DNA of 64,000 bases from Candidatus Physcocola equi. GTDB lineage: Bacteria; Bacteroidota; Bacteroidia; Bacteroidales; Paludibacteraceae. Positions within the stretch are counted from its first letter, which is position 1. The number at the start of each line of letters is the position of its first letter. Of the stretch, positions 43,375 through 54,042 are shown in pieces. The position numbers and the translations under genes were made by a program. The notes under the pieces were generated by a model, which saw only the letters and a list, made by a program, of their open reading frames with translations, made no database searches and was not told where the DNA came from. The stretch spans positions 1-64,000 of the forward strand of contig JAGHUM010000043.1 in NCBI GenBank assembly GCA_018064855.1, in the 5' to 3' direction.

Positions 43375-43435
43375 TGCCTTGACGCTATAAGAGGAATAAT
43401 CAACGCAAATATAGGCAAAATCAAGTGATTTTTCG

Positions 43436-43443
43436 TAATTTTG
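43436..43443 (+). promoter_or_regulatory. Putative -7 box (TAATTTTG) of ruvA
   Basis: TAATTTTG fits TAnnTTTG, 27 bases before the ATG at 43471. Confidence 0.5.
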
Positions 43444-43470
43444 TGGCTAAGACTTAAGTTTGACTAAATC

Positions 43471-44073
43471 ATGTACGAGTTTATATCTGGAAAAATCGAT
43501 GAACTAACACCCACCTCAGCCGTACTCGAGACCGGCGGAGTTGGCTACATGGTTCACATAACGCTCAACAGTTATACAGCATTGGAAGGCAAAGAAGATG
43601 CGAAACTCTATATCGAAGAGATCATTCGCGAAGACGCACATTTGCTTTATGGCTTTGCCGATAAAAACGAGCGTGTTTTGTTTCGCCAACTGATTTCCGT
43701 ATCGGGCATTGGAGCCAATACAGCATCAGTCATTCTATCTTCATTTTCTGTTGCCGAACTTCAGCAAGTCATCACAAACGAAGACGTCAACGCCATCAAA
43801 AAGGTAAAAGGCATTGGCTTGAAGACCGCGCAACGACTCATTATCGACTTGAAAGACAAGATGCAACCGCTGGAAGGCGCTGCCGCGACAGCCTCAGGTA
43901 CCATCAATTTCGCATCGGAAAGAAGCCAAGACCGCAGCGAAGCCATCACGGCGCTCACCATGCTGGGCTATACAGCATCCGACTCTGCCGCTTTGGTGGA
44001 CAAAGTGCTTGCATCTCAACCAGACCTTCCTCTCAACAAATTGGTAAAAGAAGCGTTGAGACTCAACAAATAA
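43471..44073 (+). CDS. ruvA: Holliday junction branch migration protein RuvA
   Basis: RuvA binds Holliday junctions as a tetramer and loads the RuvB motor. The 200-aa protein has the N-terminal OB domain (MYEFISGKIDELTPTSAVLE), two helix-hairpin-helix motifs (VSGIGANTASVILSS and VKGIGLKTAQRLIIDLKDK) and the C-terminal RuvB-binding domain (EAITALTMLGYTASDSAAL). It is followed by sprA, an order seen in other Bacteroidetes. Confidence 0.96.
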   Translation: MYEFISGKIDELTPTSAVLETGGVGYMVHITLNSYTALEGKEDAKLYIEEIIREDAHLLYGFADKNERVLFRQLISVSGIGANTASVILSSFSVAELQQVITNEDVNAIKKVKGIGLKTAQRLIIDLKDKMQPLEGAAATASGTINFASERSQDRSEAITALTMLGYTASDSAALVDKVLASQPDLPLNKLVKEALRLNK

Positions 44074-44199
44074 AATCCCACCCAACCGATACTAAACAGG
44101 GATATTCTCCGTTATATAAGAAGGTGCAAAAAGTGAAACTTAAGTTTTGACACAAATAATCAGGGAGTTAACATCCCAATCGAAATCGCGATTACAATT

Positions 44200-47100
44200 T
44201 TGAAAACTGACTTGAAAAAATATACGACACCAGCCGCCGTGCTTGGTCTGATAGCGCTCTCCGCTACCAGCGCCTTTGCAGTTCCTGGCGATGATCAACC
44301 CGCACAAGCCACCCTGCCAGCGCCAATCGCCACCACAAAGGTGGACAGCAGCGCCACCGACAGTGTGCGCAGCGGCGACCTCATCTATCCCCTCCGCAAG
44401 AGCGAAATTGTCACTTACGAAGACTTGCAGGAAAAATCGGCTGCCGACTTGAAAGATCCTTCCAACGTTCATCACGAAGTGGACTACGACCCGGAAAACG
44501 GCTACTATATCTACCGCACCAAAGTGGGCGATATGGAAGTCAGCACTCCTTTTGTGCTCAACGAAAGCGAATATCAGGAACAAAGCTTGCGTGAAAGCAT
44601 GAACAACTATTGGGATCAGAAAAATGCTGAGAATCAGGATAGACAAAATAGTTACTCTCTTGAGAACCTACATGTTGACATAGGTAACACAGGCGACAAG
44701 ATTTTTGGTCCCGGCGGCGTGCAACTGAAGACACAGGGATCGGTTGACCTCACATTCGGATTGAAACACACCGTGCGCAAAAATCCGACCATTTCAGAGC
44801 GCAACCGTAAATCCACCATTTTCGATTTCGACACAAAAATCCAACTGAATGCTACGGGTAAAGTGGGCGACCGCGTGAAGTTTACCATGAACTACAACAC
44901 CGAAGCCTCTTTTGAAGCCGACCAGCAGTTGATCAACCTCAGCTATGAGGGTAAAGAAGACAACATCGTGAAAAAAGTGGAAGCAGGTAATGTGTCGCTT
45001 CCTCTTTCCACCCAACTCATTCAAGGCGCCTCTTCCCTCTTCGGTATCCGCACCGACTTGCAATATGGCAAGTTGAAAGTCAGCGCCATAGCCGCACAGC
45101 AAGAGAGTGAAAGAAAGACTGTACATACAAAAGGAGGCGGACAGAACACAGAGTTTGAATTCTCCGCTGCCGACTACGAAGCCAACAAGCACTTCTTCCT
45201 CTCACCTTACTTCAAAGAGCATTACGATGAATGGATGAAGGATCTGCCAGTGCTGAAAACCGGCATCGTCATCAACCGCATCGAAGTGTGGGTGACCAAC
45301 AGCTCAACCCAAGCCGACCGTTCCACACGTAACGTGGTGGCTTTGAGATACATTGACTACGATTCGCTGTACTCTCAAAGTCAGCCCAACGAATTGCCTT
45401 CCAACAAATCTGGCCACTACAAAGTTTTCAAGCAAGACCCGAACAACCTGCCTGAAAACTGGTTTATCAACGGCGAAAACTACGAAAAGATAAACAACGC
45501 GCGTATGCTTCGCTCCGACGAGTATGTGCTCAACCCGAACCTGGGTTACATCTCGCTGCGTTCAACACTCAATCCGAGCGACGTCATCGCTGTAGCCTAC
45601 GAATATACGACAGGTGATGGCAAAACCCACTATGTGGGTGAACTCACCACTTCCGTTCAAGGCGACACCATCTCCGACAAGCCATTGGCAGCAAAATTGC
45701 TGAAAGGAACCAACACCAGCCCAAGCCAGGCCGACCTGTGGGACTTGATGATGAAAAACGTGTATAACCTGCAGGCGTACAGCGTTTCTCCAAACAAATT
45801 CAAACTGGAGGTGGAATATTACTATTCAAACGACTCGCTTTCCACCTACATGAAATACCTTCCAGAAGGCGCCATCGCGAAGAAACCACTCATCAAGTTG
45901 ATGGATCTCGACCGACTCAACTCAAAGAGGAAAGCAAGTCCGGACGGATACTACGACTTTGTGGATGGCTATACTGTTGACGCCCGCAACGGACGTGTCA
46001 TATTCCCGACTGTGGAGCCTTTTGGCCGCAGCCTGATTGAGCAGATCAAACGCAGCGGAGGCAGCAACGCACTGGCAGAAAAGTTTGCCTTCACCGAACT
46101 TTACGACAGTCTGCAGGTGGATGCCAAAGAATTTACCGAAAAGAACAAATTCATCATCCGCGGTTCGTACCAGTCGGCATCCGGTTCTAAAATCCGTCTC
46201 AACGCAACCAACGTGCCACGCGGATCTGTCCGTGTGACCGCAGGCGGACGTCTGCTCACCGAAAACGAAGACTATACCGTCAACTACCAACTCGGCGAGG
46301 TGACCATCTTAAACGATGCCATTGCCTCCGGCAACACCCCGATATCGGTATCGCTAGAAGACGAAAGCGCATTCAGCACTCAGCGTAAATCGTTGCTCGG
46401 AACCACTTTGCAATATGGATTCAACGACCACTTCACGCTCGGCGGTACCATCATGCACCTCAACGAGAAACCGTTGACACAAAAAGTAGGTTATGGAGAA
46501 GACCCAATCTCCAACACTATTTGGGGATTGAACGCAGCCTTCACCACACCAAGCCAGTGGCTGACCGACATGATAGACAAGTTGCCACTCATCAACGCGA
46601 CTGCCCCTTCTTCCATTTCCCTCTCCGGCGAATTCGCCCAACTCATTCCTGGCCATGCCGATGGTGTGGATCAAAACGGACAGGGCGTTTCGTATATCGA
46701 CGACTTCGAGGGGACCAAGAGCAGCATCAACATCATGAGTCCATATTCCTGGACCCTTGCCAGCACGCCTAAAATCTCTTCAGGCGGTCAACCGCTCATC
46801 CGCGAAACCGACGCATTCTGGGGAGCCGACCTCAACACTTCAAAAGGTCATTTGGGCTATGGATTGAACCGCTCGCACTTCGCTTGGTTCCGCATCGACC
46901 AGGTGCTCAACAACCCGACATCGGAAACACCACGCCACCTGCGTACTGACAACGACCAGCAGAGCAACCACTTTGTCCGTCTCATCCACGAACAGGAAAT
47001 TTTCCACAACAAAGAGGCATTCTACGGAGAATCAACCATTCTTCCAACCCTCAACCTCTCGTTCTATCCAAAAGAACGCGGTCCTTACTGCTTGGATGTC

Positions 47101-50100
47101 AGTGGTATGCAACCAGACGGAACGCTCGACAACCCAACCCAACGCTGGGGTGGTATCATGCGCAAACTGGAAAACACCGACTTCAAGAAGAGCAATGTGG
47201 AATACATCGAACTTTGGATGATGGACCCATTCGTTTACGATACCGTCAACACCTCATCCGGCCGATTGGTGTTCAACCTCGGTGAAGTCAGCGAAGACGT
47301 ATTGCACGACGGCAAACTCATGTACGAAAACGGTATGCCGATCAATGAGAACGACGAGCATCGTGTTGACAGCACCATCTGGGGACGTGTGCCTCGCACC
47401 AATGCGATTGTTTACGCATTCGACCTGAGCAATCTGGATGCTCAAGACCTCGGTCTCAACGGTCTGTCTTCCGACGCCGAAAAATACACAGGTGCGTATG
47501 GTCGTTACCTCCAAGCCTTGGAAAGCAAACTCAACGCCAGTGCAAAAGCACGTTTCAACGATCAAATCATGTCGCCGCTCAGCGACCCTGCAGGCGACGA
47601 CTTTGTCCACTTCCTCGATGGCAAGTATTCAGACAGACGCGCTTCCATCCTCGACCGTTACAAATATTACAACGGTATGGAAAACAACTCGTCTTCGTCA
47701 TCGGCATCTTACTCAAGCAGCAGCAACACGCCAGACACCGAAGACTTGAATGGAGACAAAACGCTGAACGAAAAAGAGCAATATTATGAATATGTGCTTC
47801 ACATCGACAAAGACATTTTCGCCGACAGCACCCGTTGGAAAGAAAACCGAATTGCCAGCTGCGTAAACACCACCATCAAACTGAAAAACGGTGAGAGAGA
47901 AAACATCCGCTGGTATCAGATTAAAATTCCTATTGCCGAATACGACCGCAAAGAAGGTTCTATCAATGGATTCCAATCTATACGATACATCCGTATGTAT
48001 ATGACCGGTTTTGAAGATGAGACCTTCCTCCGTTTCGGTGCAATGAACCTTGTCCGTACCGACTGGCGTGTTTATTCACAAAACAAAAACTTGTTTGAAG
48101 GTGTTGCCAACGATGGTGTGAACAGCAACGAAGGTGACGGACGCATCGCCATTTCCGCTGTCAACATCGAAAACGACGCCGACAAACTTCCTGTTGCCTA
48201 TACCCTTCCTCCTGGCATCAGCCGTGTTATCGACCCAAGCCAGACCCAGGTACGTCAGGAGAACGAGCAGTCTATGCTCCTCGAAGTAGATAAATTAGGT
48301 CCTAAACAAGCACGTGCGGTTTACAAAAACACCACACTCGACACCCGTCGTTACAAGAGAATGCGTATGTTCGTTCACGCAGAAAACCGACTCGACGCAG
48401 ACCCTGTTTCGGACAACCGCCTCTACCTCTTCTTACGTTTGGGTAACGACCTGACAGAAAACTATTACGAATATCAGGTTCCTTTGGTGATGACAGCCGA
48501 AGGCGCAACCCGACGCGATGATGTATGGCCAGTTGAAAACGAAATCAACTTCCCATTTGAGTTGTTCACCAATCTGAAATTGAAACGCGACAGGCTCAAA
48601 GCATCCGGCCAGGCACACGTCAACGAACGATACACCGAAATGGATGGCAGAAACATCATCTCCGTTGTGGGTATGCCTTCATTTGGAGAAATTGAAAGCA
48701 TGATGATCGGTATCCGAAACGAAGACAACGAGACTCACAGTGCCGACATCTGGGTCAACGAACTCCGCATGGAAGGCTTTGACGAAGACGGAGGATGCGC
48801 AGGACTCGCCAACCTCGGCATCGTATTCTCCGACCTCGGTTCGGTAAGCGTGGGCGGACGAATTGAGCAAGCAGGTTTCGGTTCTATTGAAGACAATGTG
48901 GACGAAAGACTGCAGGAAGACCACTACCGTTACAACTGGGCTGCCAACGTGCAACTGGGCAAACTTTTCCCAGAGAAGGCGAAAGTCAACCTGCCATTTA
49001 CATACACGTTCTCTAAAGACATTGAACGCCCTGAATACGATCCGATGAACACCGACATCAAACTCGATGAAAGTCTCGACAACGCAGGCAGCGAAAGTGA
49101 AAGAAAGAAGATAAAAGAAAACGCCCTCACCACTTCCACATTCCACAGCTATACGCTGAACAATGTGCGCGTGGGCATCACCAGCGAAAAGCCAATGCCT
49201 TATGACCCTGCCAACTTCTCGATGAGCTTGTCGTATGATGAGACAACAGAGAAATCACCGGAAGTGGAATACGACGTCACCCGCAACTATATGGGCTCGC
49301 TGCACTACAACTACACATTGAGTCCTAAACCAGTGGAGCCATTCCGCAAGATGAAGGCATTTAAGTCGAACAACCTTAAACTCATCCGTGAGTTTAACTT
49401 CTACTATTTGCCAAACTCTTTGGCCTTCAGCACCACCATGCGCCGCTACTACAACGAGGTGCAACTGCGTGAACTGACTACCGGATATGAGCGCTCACAA
49501 GACTTCGATTACCTTTCATGGGACAAAGACTTCACCTGGAACAGAACAAGTGATATCAAATGGAACCTCAGCCGATCTCTGAAGCTGAACTTCAACACCA
49601 ACATGAACGCCGAAATCAACGAAGTCATTAAAGTGCGCACCGACAGCAGCTTCCGTTATATCGACGTTCCTGTAAACAAGTCTTACCTGAAAGAAGTCAG
49701 CGACGACTGGTACGAGAAATGGAAAGACGAAGTATGGAGCGAAATCCACCATTTCGGCTCACCTTTGGCCTACAACCAGCGTTTGTCGCTCTCATGGACA
49801 GTGCCTATCAACAAACTGCCATACTTAGACTGGATTTCGTCTAACGCGCAATACACTGCAGACTACAACTGGGACCGTGGCGCCATCAGCCAACTTGGCT
49901 CTCGCCATGCAGATGTGGGCAACATTGCCCAAAGCCGCCGCCAGTGGAATGGAGATGTCCGCTTCAATTTAGAGACGCTCTACAACAAATCAAGCTACTT
50001 GAAAGGAATCAACAAGAAGTTTGTAAAACAACGCAACATTCCTCAAGGAGCCAAGAAGAGCAGAGACGAAAAGCCTAAAGACGGAAAAGAAAACGAGGCA

Positions 50101-51792
50101 AAGAAAGACACCAAGGAAAAGAAGGCAAAAGAAAAGCCACAGCCAAAGGTTTACGAACGCAAAAACATCCGTTTGCGCAAAGGCAACAACACCCGAATAA
50201 GCCACCGACTGGGAACCAACAAGCTGAAAGTGGCGCTGACCGACAAAGACGGTAAAGAATACATCATCAAGCATAAAGTGATCGATGAAAACACCATCAA
50301 CCTCATCGGCACTGAAGACGTGAGCGGACTGTCGCTTCGCATTGAAGGCATCATCAAAGAGCGCACACCGCTCAACGATGTCTTGGATGTGACAGCACGC
50401 GTATTGATGAGCGTGAGAAACGTATCGGCATCATACCGCGAAGTTGATGGACTCACCCTTACCGGATATCGTCCGGAAAGCGGTTTCTTAGGTCAAGACG
50501 GATCTGCCCCTGGCTACGATTACACATTTGGCTTCTACAAAGCAAAGAATTTCTTCAACAAAGCCATTAAAAAGGGCTGGCTCTTCGACAAAGATAATGT
50601 GGAAGACAACAACGTCATCATCAATCCAGCCGTCATCACAAAAGAGCAAGACTTGCAGGTCAAAGCAAGCATCGTTCCATTCCCAGGCTTAAAACTCGAC
50701 TTGAACGGTGCGTGGATGAAGACAAGAGCCGACCAGTTCTATGTCATCAACGACCTTCGCCATTCATTTTCGGGATCGGCATCAAAGACCACTATTGGTT
50801 TTGGAACAGCATTCTCGGGCAAATCTTACAACTCGAAATTGTTCAGCAATTTCTTGAAGAATACAGAAACATCGCGCAACAACATAGTGAATGCAATGCG
50901 CAAAGAATATAACAGCGGCACAGGCGACTTTGAGCCAAACCGCGTACCACTCTATTCTTCAGACGTGCTTGTTCCTGCATTCGTCTCGGCCTACACCGGA
51001 CGCAGCATGCGCAAAGATCCGCTCGACGACATCATACCACAGATGACTCAGTTCTTGCCAAACTGGCGTCTTACGGTTGACTTGCTCAGCCGCTGGAGTT
51101 ATATGCAAGGAAAACTTAAGAGCTTCAACTTGAATCACTCTTACAAGTGCACACAGACCATCAACGCCTACAACTCATATACAGAATGGACAGGCTTTAA
51201 CGGTTATAACAGCGACTTTGGTATTGTAAGCACCGGAGAAGAGACAGACTACAACGGACTGACCACAAGCAACTATTATTACGCCGCATCTTACGCTGTA
51301 GATAATGTGACAATCAACGAGTCGTTCTCGCCTCTCATCGGAGCAGACGCCACGCTCAACAACAGCCTCACATTGAAGGCTGAATGGAAAAAGAGCCGAA
51401 ACTGCGGACTCGATGTTCCAGCCATTCAGGTTGTGGAATCGTACAGCGACGAACTCGTATTTGGAACAGGATACCGCATCGACGACTTTGGCGCTATTGT
51501 TCACCTCGCCAATCAGAAGCAAAAGATGATCAAAAACGACTTGAATCTCCGTCTGGACGTATCTTATAAGATGACCGACGCATTCGTCCGCAAGATCGAC
51601 ACCGAACTATCAGAACGCACCAGCGGCATCAATTCATTCATCATCAAGTTTGTTGCCGATTATGTAGTAAGCTCGAGACTTAACTTCCGATTCTACTACG
51701 ACCGCACCGCTTCAACACCAAAGGCTTCAACCTCATATCCAATGGTGACAAGCGACTTCGGTCTTGGAATCAGATTATTGCTAAACAAATAA
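44200..51792 (+). CDS. sprA: T9SS outer-membrane translocon SprA
   Basis: SprA (Sov) is the giant beta-barrel pore of the type IX secretion system. The 2530-aa protein fits the family size and has the expected landmarks: a signal peptide (YTTPAAVLGLIALSATSAFA), repeated SprA domains with GPGGVQLKTQGSVDLTFGLK, YIDDFEGTKSSINIMSPYSW, and a C-terminal SSRLNFRFYYDRTAS barrel strand. No ATG precedes the signal peptide in frame, so the start is TTG at 44200; the frame is open to about 44137 without an ATG. A Lys-rich linker (KKSRDEKPKDGKENEAKKDT) lies near residue 1950 and a Ser-rich loop near residue 1170. Confidence 0.95.
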   Translation: MKTDLKKYTTPAAVLGLIALSATSAFAVPGDDQPAQATLPAPIATTKVDSSATDSVRSGDLIYPLRKSEIVTYEDLQEKSAADLKDPSNVHHEVDYDPENGYYIYRTKVGDMEVSTPFVLNESEYQEQSLRESMNNYWDQKNAENQDRQNSYSLENLHVDIGNTGDKIFGPGGVQLKTQGSVDLTFGLKHTVRKNPTISERNRKSTIFDFDTKIQLNATGKVGDRVKFTMNYNTEASFEADQQLINLSYEGKEDNIVKKVEAGNVSLPLSTQLIQGASSLFGIRTDLQYGKLKVSAIAAQQESERKTVHTKGGGQNTEFEFSAADYEANKHFFLSPYFKEHYDEWMKDLPVLKTGIVINRIEVWVTNSSTQADRSTRNVVALRYIDYDSLYSQSQPNELPSNKSGHYKVFKQDPNNLPENWFINGENYEKINNARMLRSDEYVLNPNLGYISLRSTLNPSDVIAVAYEYTTGDGKTHYVGELTTSVQGDTISDKPLAAKLLKGTNTSPSQADLWDLMMKNVYNLQAYSVSPNKFKLEVEYYYSNDSLSTYMKYLPEGAIAKKPLIKLMDLDRLNSKRKASPDGYYDFVDGYTVDARNGRVIFPTVEPFGRSLIEQIKRSGGSNALAEKFAFTELYDSLQVDAKEFTEKNKFIIRGSYQSASGSKIRLNATNVPRGSVRVTAGGRLLTENEDYTVNYQLGEVTILNDAIASGNTPISVSLEDESAFSTQRKSLLGTTLQYGFNDHFTLGGTIMHLNEKPLTQKVGYGEDPISNTIWGLNAAFTTPSQWLTDMIDKLPLINATAPSSISLSGEFAQLIPGHADGVDQNGQGVSYIDDFEGTKSSINIMSPYSWTLASTPKISSGGQPLIRETDAFWGADLNTSKGHLGYGLNRSHFAWFRIDQVLNNPTSETPRHLRTDNDQQSNHFVRLIHEQEIFHNKEAFYGESTILPTLNLSFYPKERGPYCLDVSGMQPDGTLDNPTQRWGGIMRKLENTDFKKSNVEYIELWMMDPFVYDTVNTSSGRLVFNLGEVSEDVLHDGKLMYENGMPINENDEHRVDSTIWGRVPRTNAIVYAFDLSNLDAQDLGLNGLSSDAEKYTGAYGRYLQALESKLNASAKARFNDQIMSPLSDPAGDDFVHFLDGKYSDRRASILDRYKYYNGMENNSSSSSASYSSSSNTPDTEDLNGDKTLNEKEQYYEYVLHIDKDIFADSTRWKENRIASCVNTTIKLKNGERENIRWYQIKIPIAEYDRKEGSINGFQSIRYIRMYMTGFEDETFLRFGAMNLVRTDWRVYSQNKNLFEGVANDGVNSNEGDGRIAISAVNIENDADKLPVAYTLPPGISRVIDPSQTQVRQENEQSMLLEVDKLGPKQARAVYKNTTLDTRRYKRMRMFVHAENRLDADPVSDNRLYLFLRLGNDLTENYYEYQVPLVMTAEGATRRDDVWPVENEINFPFELFTNLKLKRDRLKASGQAHVNERYTEMDGRNIISVVGMPSFGEIESMMIGIRNEDNETHSADIWVNELRMEGFDEDGGCAGLANLGIVFSDLGSVSVGGRIEQAGFGSIEDNVDERLQEDHYRYNWAANVQLGKLFPEKAKVNLPFTYTFSKDIERPEYDPMNTDIKLDESLDNAGSESERKKIKENALTTSTFHSYTLNNVRVGITSEKPMPYDPANFSMSLSYDETTEKSPEVEYDVTRNYMGSLHYNYTLSPKPVEPFRKMKAFKSNNLKLIREFNFYYLPNSLAFSTTMRRYYNEVQLRELTTGYERSQDFDYLSWDKDFTWNRTSDIKWNLSRSLKLNFNTNMNAEINEVIKVRTDSSFRYIDVPVNKSYLKEVSDDWYEKWKDEVWSEIHHFGSPLAYNQRLSLSWTVPINKLPYLDWISSNAQYTADYNWDRGAISQLGSRHADVGNIAQSRRQWNGDVRFNLETLYNKSSYLKGINKKFVKQRNIPQGAKKSRDEKPKDGKENEAKKDTKEKKAKEKPQPKVYERKNIRLRKGNNTRISHRLGTNKLKVALTDKDGKEYIIKHKVIDENTINLIGTEDVSGLSLRIEGIIKERTPLNDVLDVTARVLMSVRNVSASYREVDGLTLTGYRPESGFLGQDGSAPGYDYTFGFYKAKNFFNKAIKKGWLFDKDNVEDNNVIINPAVITKEQDLQVKASIVPFPGLKLDLNGAWMKTRADQFYVINDLRHSFSGSASKTTIGFGTAFSGKSYNSKLFSNFLKNTETSRNNIVNAMRKEYNSGTGDFEPNRVPLYSSDVLVPAFVSAYTGRSMRKDPLDDIIPQMTQFLPNWRLTVDLLSRWSYMQGKLKSFNLNHSYKCTQTINAYNSYTEWTGFNGYNSDFGIVSTGEETDYNGLTTSNYYYAASYAVDNVTINESFSPLIGADATLNNSLTLKAEWKKSRNCGLDVPAIQVVESYSDELVFGTGYRIDDFGAIVHLANQKQKMIKNDLNLRLDVSYKMTDAFVRKIDTELSERTSGINSFIIKFVADYVVSSRLNFRFYYDRTASTPKASTSYPMVTSDFGLGIRLLLNK

Positions 51793-51827
51793 TTCATAAT
51801 CATTCATAATATCAATAATTAACCAAC

Positions 51828-52370
51828 ATGAAACTAAAATACGCAGCATTATTCTGCACTGCCATGTTTGTAGCAGAAAGCGCAAATGCAGGTTTGTTTT
51901 CTCGCAAGAAAGTTGATTCAATCAAGGAAGAGGCAAAAGAAGAAGCAAAAGCTGTTTTTGATTCAGTCGCAGTAGAAGTAGTAACGGACATTGTGAAAAA
52001 CGAAGTTCCTGCAAAAGCAGAACCACAAGAGCAGCCACCATTTGGTGAAATGAATTATGATGACGAATTGCGCAATCGCTGCATCAGAATGGTACGCAAC
52101 TACATGGACAGCGAAGAATGGGTTGGACAGAAATTTGAAGGTTTTACCGAACTATATCTGACTGGCAACGACTGGGGACGTGAATCGTGGAACAATGGTG
52201 CTGAAATCTTCCGCTACTGCACCCTCATCGGCGTTCGTGAGGAAAACGGAGTTGAAATGTGCTACGAATGGCGATTCAAACAACTTCAACAAGGATTTGG
52301 AAACTACAGTGAAGAACTGATTATGGGCAAAAACGCCAATAAGGTTTACCCACTCAAGAAAAAAGACTAA
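51828..52370 (+). CDS. Exported hypothetical protein
   Basis: The 180-aa protein has a signal peptide (MKLKYAALFCTAMFVAESANA), a short Lys/Glu-rich helical region (SIKEEAKEEAKAVFDSVAVE) and a C-terminal domain with Trp-rich segments (SEEWVGQKFEGFTELYLTGN, EMCYEWRFKQLQQGFG). No family is recognised. It follows sprA by 35 bases and precedes a strong terminator, so it is probably co-transcribed and might be an accessory to secretion, which is only inference. Confidence 0.7.
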   Translation: MKLKYAALFCTAMFVAESANAGLFSRKKVDSIKEEAKEEAKAVFDSVAVEVVTDIVKNEVPAKAEPQEQPPFGEMNYDDELRNRCIRMVRNYMDSEEWVGQKFEGFTELYLTGNDWGRESWNNGAEIFRYCTLIGVREENGVEMCYEWRFKQLQQGFGNYSEELIMGKNANKVYPLKKKD

Positions 52371-52387
52371 CTAACAAATAGCAAGAC

Positions 52388-52428
52388 AAAAAAATCCCGC
52401 TTCTGAATGTCAGAAGCGGGATTTTTTT
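52388..52428. terminator. Bidirectional terminator
   Basis: AAAAAAATCCCGCTTCTG and CAGAAGCGGGATTTTTTT form an 18-bp stem with a 5-base loop between the convergent genes. Confidence 0.92.
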
Positions 52429-52454
52429 GTCTTTAATTTGAAAGGACCATTCAA

Positions 52455-52910
52455 TCAGTTTTGCGACTGCTGAAGTTTCTCTTGTTTCATCTGGCGTTTC
52501 TTTTCCTTGTGATTGCACCATTTGGTGTGGATATTCAAGACAACAACAGCCAAAAAGGCTGGCCAACTAGCCAACGGAGCCATCATATAAACCTTGTTGA
52601 TGTCTGGAATCTTCAATCCGTAAGACAAAAGCGGGTAAAGAACAATCAAAACAGCAGCAAGGATGCCGACACCTTTGAGCGACTTGTAGTCGATGCACTT
52701 ATCTGCGATTTTCGCACGAATCACAATGTATGCCAAACCGCCGAGAACAGCAAACAGCATTACGACCAGCAAACAAGCCAGCATTTCAATTAAAAAAGGC
52801 AAGTCGTTTTGAAACAAAACGAAAAGAACATACAACAATGCAATAGCAGAGTAAGCGCAGACCAAATAATGATCTACAATGAAATCTTTTAATCTATGCA
52901 GAATATTCAT
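52455..52910 (-). CDS. Hypothetical four-helix membrane protein
   Basis: The 151-aa protein has about four membrane helices (YSAIALLYVLFVLFQNDLPF, LVVMLFAVLGGLAYIVI, VGILAAVLIVLYPLLSYGL, MAPLASWPAFLAVVVLNI) and a basic, Gln-rich cytoplasmic tail (KEKKRQMKQEKLQQSQN). It is not recognised. It lies downstream of rluD on the same strand. Confidence 0.65.
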   Translation of the reverse strand: MNILHRLKDFIVDHYLVCAYSAIALLYVLFVLFQNDLPFLIEMLACLLVVMLFAVLGGLAYIVIRAKIADKCIDYKSLKGVGILAAVLIVLYPLLSYGLKIPDINKVYMMAPLASWPAFLAVVVLNIHTKWCNHKEKKRQMKQEKLQQSQN

Positions 52911-52933
52911 ATTTTAAGTTTATTCGAGTTATT

Positions 52934-54034
52934 TTAAGAATTATTTGTTTCTTTACTTGCAGTATAAACACGCCACTTGTCTATCAGCGCCTGCATATCG
53001 GCAGGCAATTCGCTGTTGAAATTCATATATTCACCAGTGCGCGGATGCTCAAAACCGAGTGTTTTGGCATGAAGCGCCTGACGAGGGCATATTTCCAGAC
53101 AATTCGTGATGAATTGTTTGTATTTAGCGGTACGTTCGCCTCTCAATACGATATTGCCTCCATAGCGTTCATCGTTGAACAATGTGTGTCCAATATGCTT
53201 CATATGAACTCTAATCTGGTGCGTGCGACCAGTCTCCAGTTTACACTCCACGAGCGTGACATGGGCAAAGCGCTCCATTACACGGTAATGCGTCACCGCA
53301 TGTTTGGCATTTGGGTTTTCACCATTGGGGAACACCGCAAAGAGCATTCTATCGCGAGGGTCACGGCCAATATCTCCATCAACAGTACCACCATCCTCAC
53401 TAATCACGCCCCAGACGAGCGCATTGTAGAGGCGGGATGTCGTTTTATTGAAAAACTGTTTGCCAAGATGAGACTTTGCGTGCTCATTCTTTGCCACGAC
53501 CAACAATCCGCTGGTATCTTTGTCGATACGATGAACCAGTCCGAGTCGAGGATCGTTGATGTCAAACTTGGGATCATCTTTCAAATGCCAGGCTATGGCA
53601 TTCAGCAAAGTGCCTTCCCAGTTGCCAAAACCGGGATGTACCACCATACCTGGATTTTTGTTGACCACCATTAAGTCGTCATCTTCGTAAACGATATTCA
53701 GCGGAATATCCTGCGGTTCGATGTGGAACTCCGTTGGCGGGTAGGCCAAAACGATGGAAATCTCGTCGAACGGCTTAACTTTGTAATTAGATTTTACCGC
53801 CTTGCCATTCACCAAAATACTGCCGGCATCGGCAGCCAGTTGGATTCTGTTGCGCGAAATCTGGCTCATACAATTGACCAGATATTTATCGATGCGCACC
53901 ATGCTGTGTCCTTTGTCCACCACCGTACGGAAATGCTCATGCATTTGTCCGTCGCTTCCCAACTCAGCCTCCTCGCGTCCAAACGCAGGAGCTGTGGAGA
54001 AACCCAATTCGTCCATTTCTTCGTCTTGCAACAT
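52934..54034 (-). CDS. rluD: RluD-type 23S rRNA pseudouridine synthase
   Basis: The 366-aa enzyme has an N-terminal S4 RNA-binding domain (VRIDKYLVNCMSQISRNRIQ) and the RluA-family catalytic motif GLVHRIDKDTSGLLVVAKN with the nucleophilic Asp. ECKLETGRTHQIRVHMKHIG follows further along. It makes pseudouridines in helix 69 or a related site of 23S rRNA. It lies eight bases after the PASTA gene, a pairing common in Bacteroidetes. The first ~40 residues before the S4 domain are an acidic extension. Confidence 0.92.
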   Translation of the reverse strand: MLQDEEMDELGFSTAPAFGREEAELGSDGQMHEHFRTVVDKGHSMVRIDKYLVNCMSQISRNRIQLAADAGSILVNGKAVKSNYKVKPFDEISIVLAYPPTEFHIEPQDIPLNIVYEDDDLMVVNKNPGMVVHPGFGNWEGTLLNAIAWHLKDDPKFDINDPRLGLVHRIDKDTSGLLVVAKNEHAKSHLGKQFFNKTTSRLYNALVWGVISEDGGTVDGDIGRDPRDRMLFAVFPNGENPNAKHAVTHYRVMERFAHVTLVECKLETGRTHQIRVHMKHIGHTLFNDERYGGNIVLRGERTAKYKQFITNCLEICPRQALHAKTLGFEHPRTGEYMNFNSELPADMQALIDKWRVYTASKETNNS

Positions 54035-54042
54035 GGCACGAA

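Noticed and set aside
41580-43428. Two long plus-strand frames opposite the map genes
   Set aside because: Their similarity to one another only reflects the duplicated map genes on the other strand.
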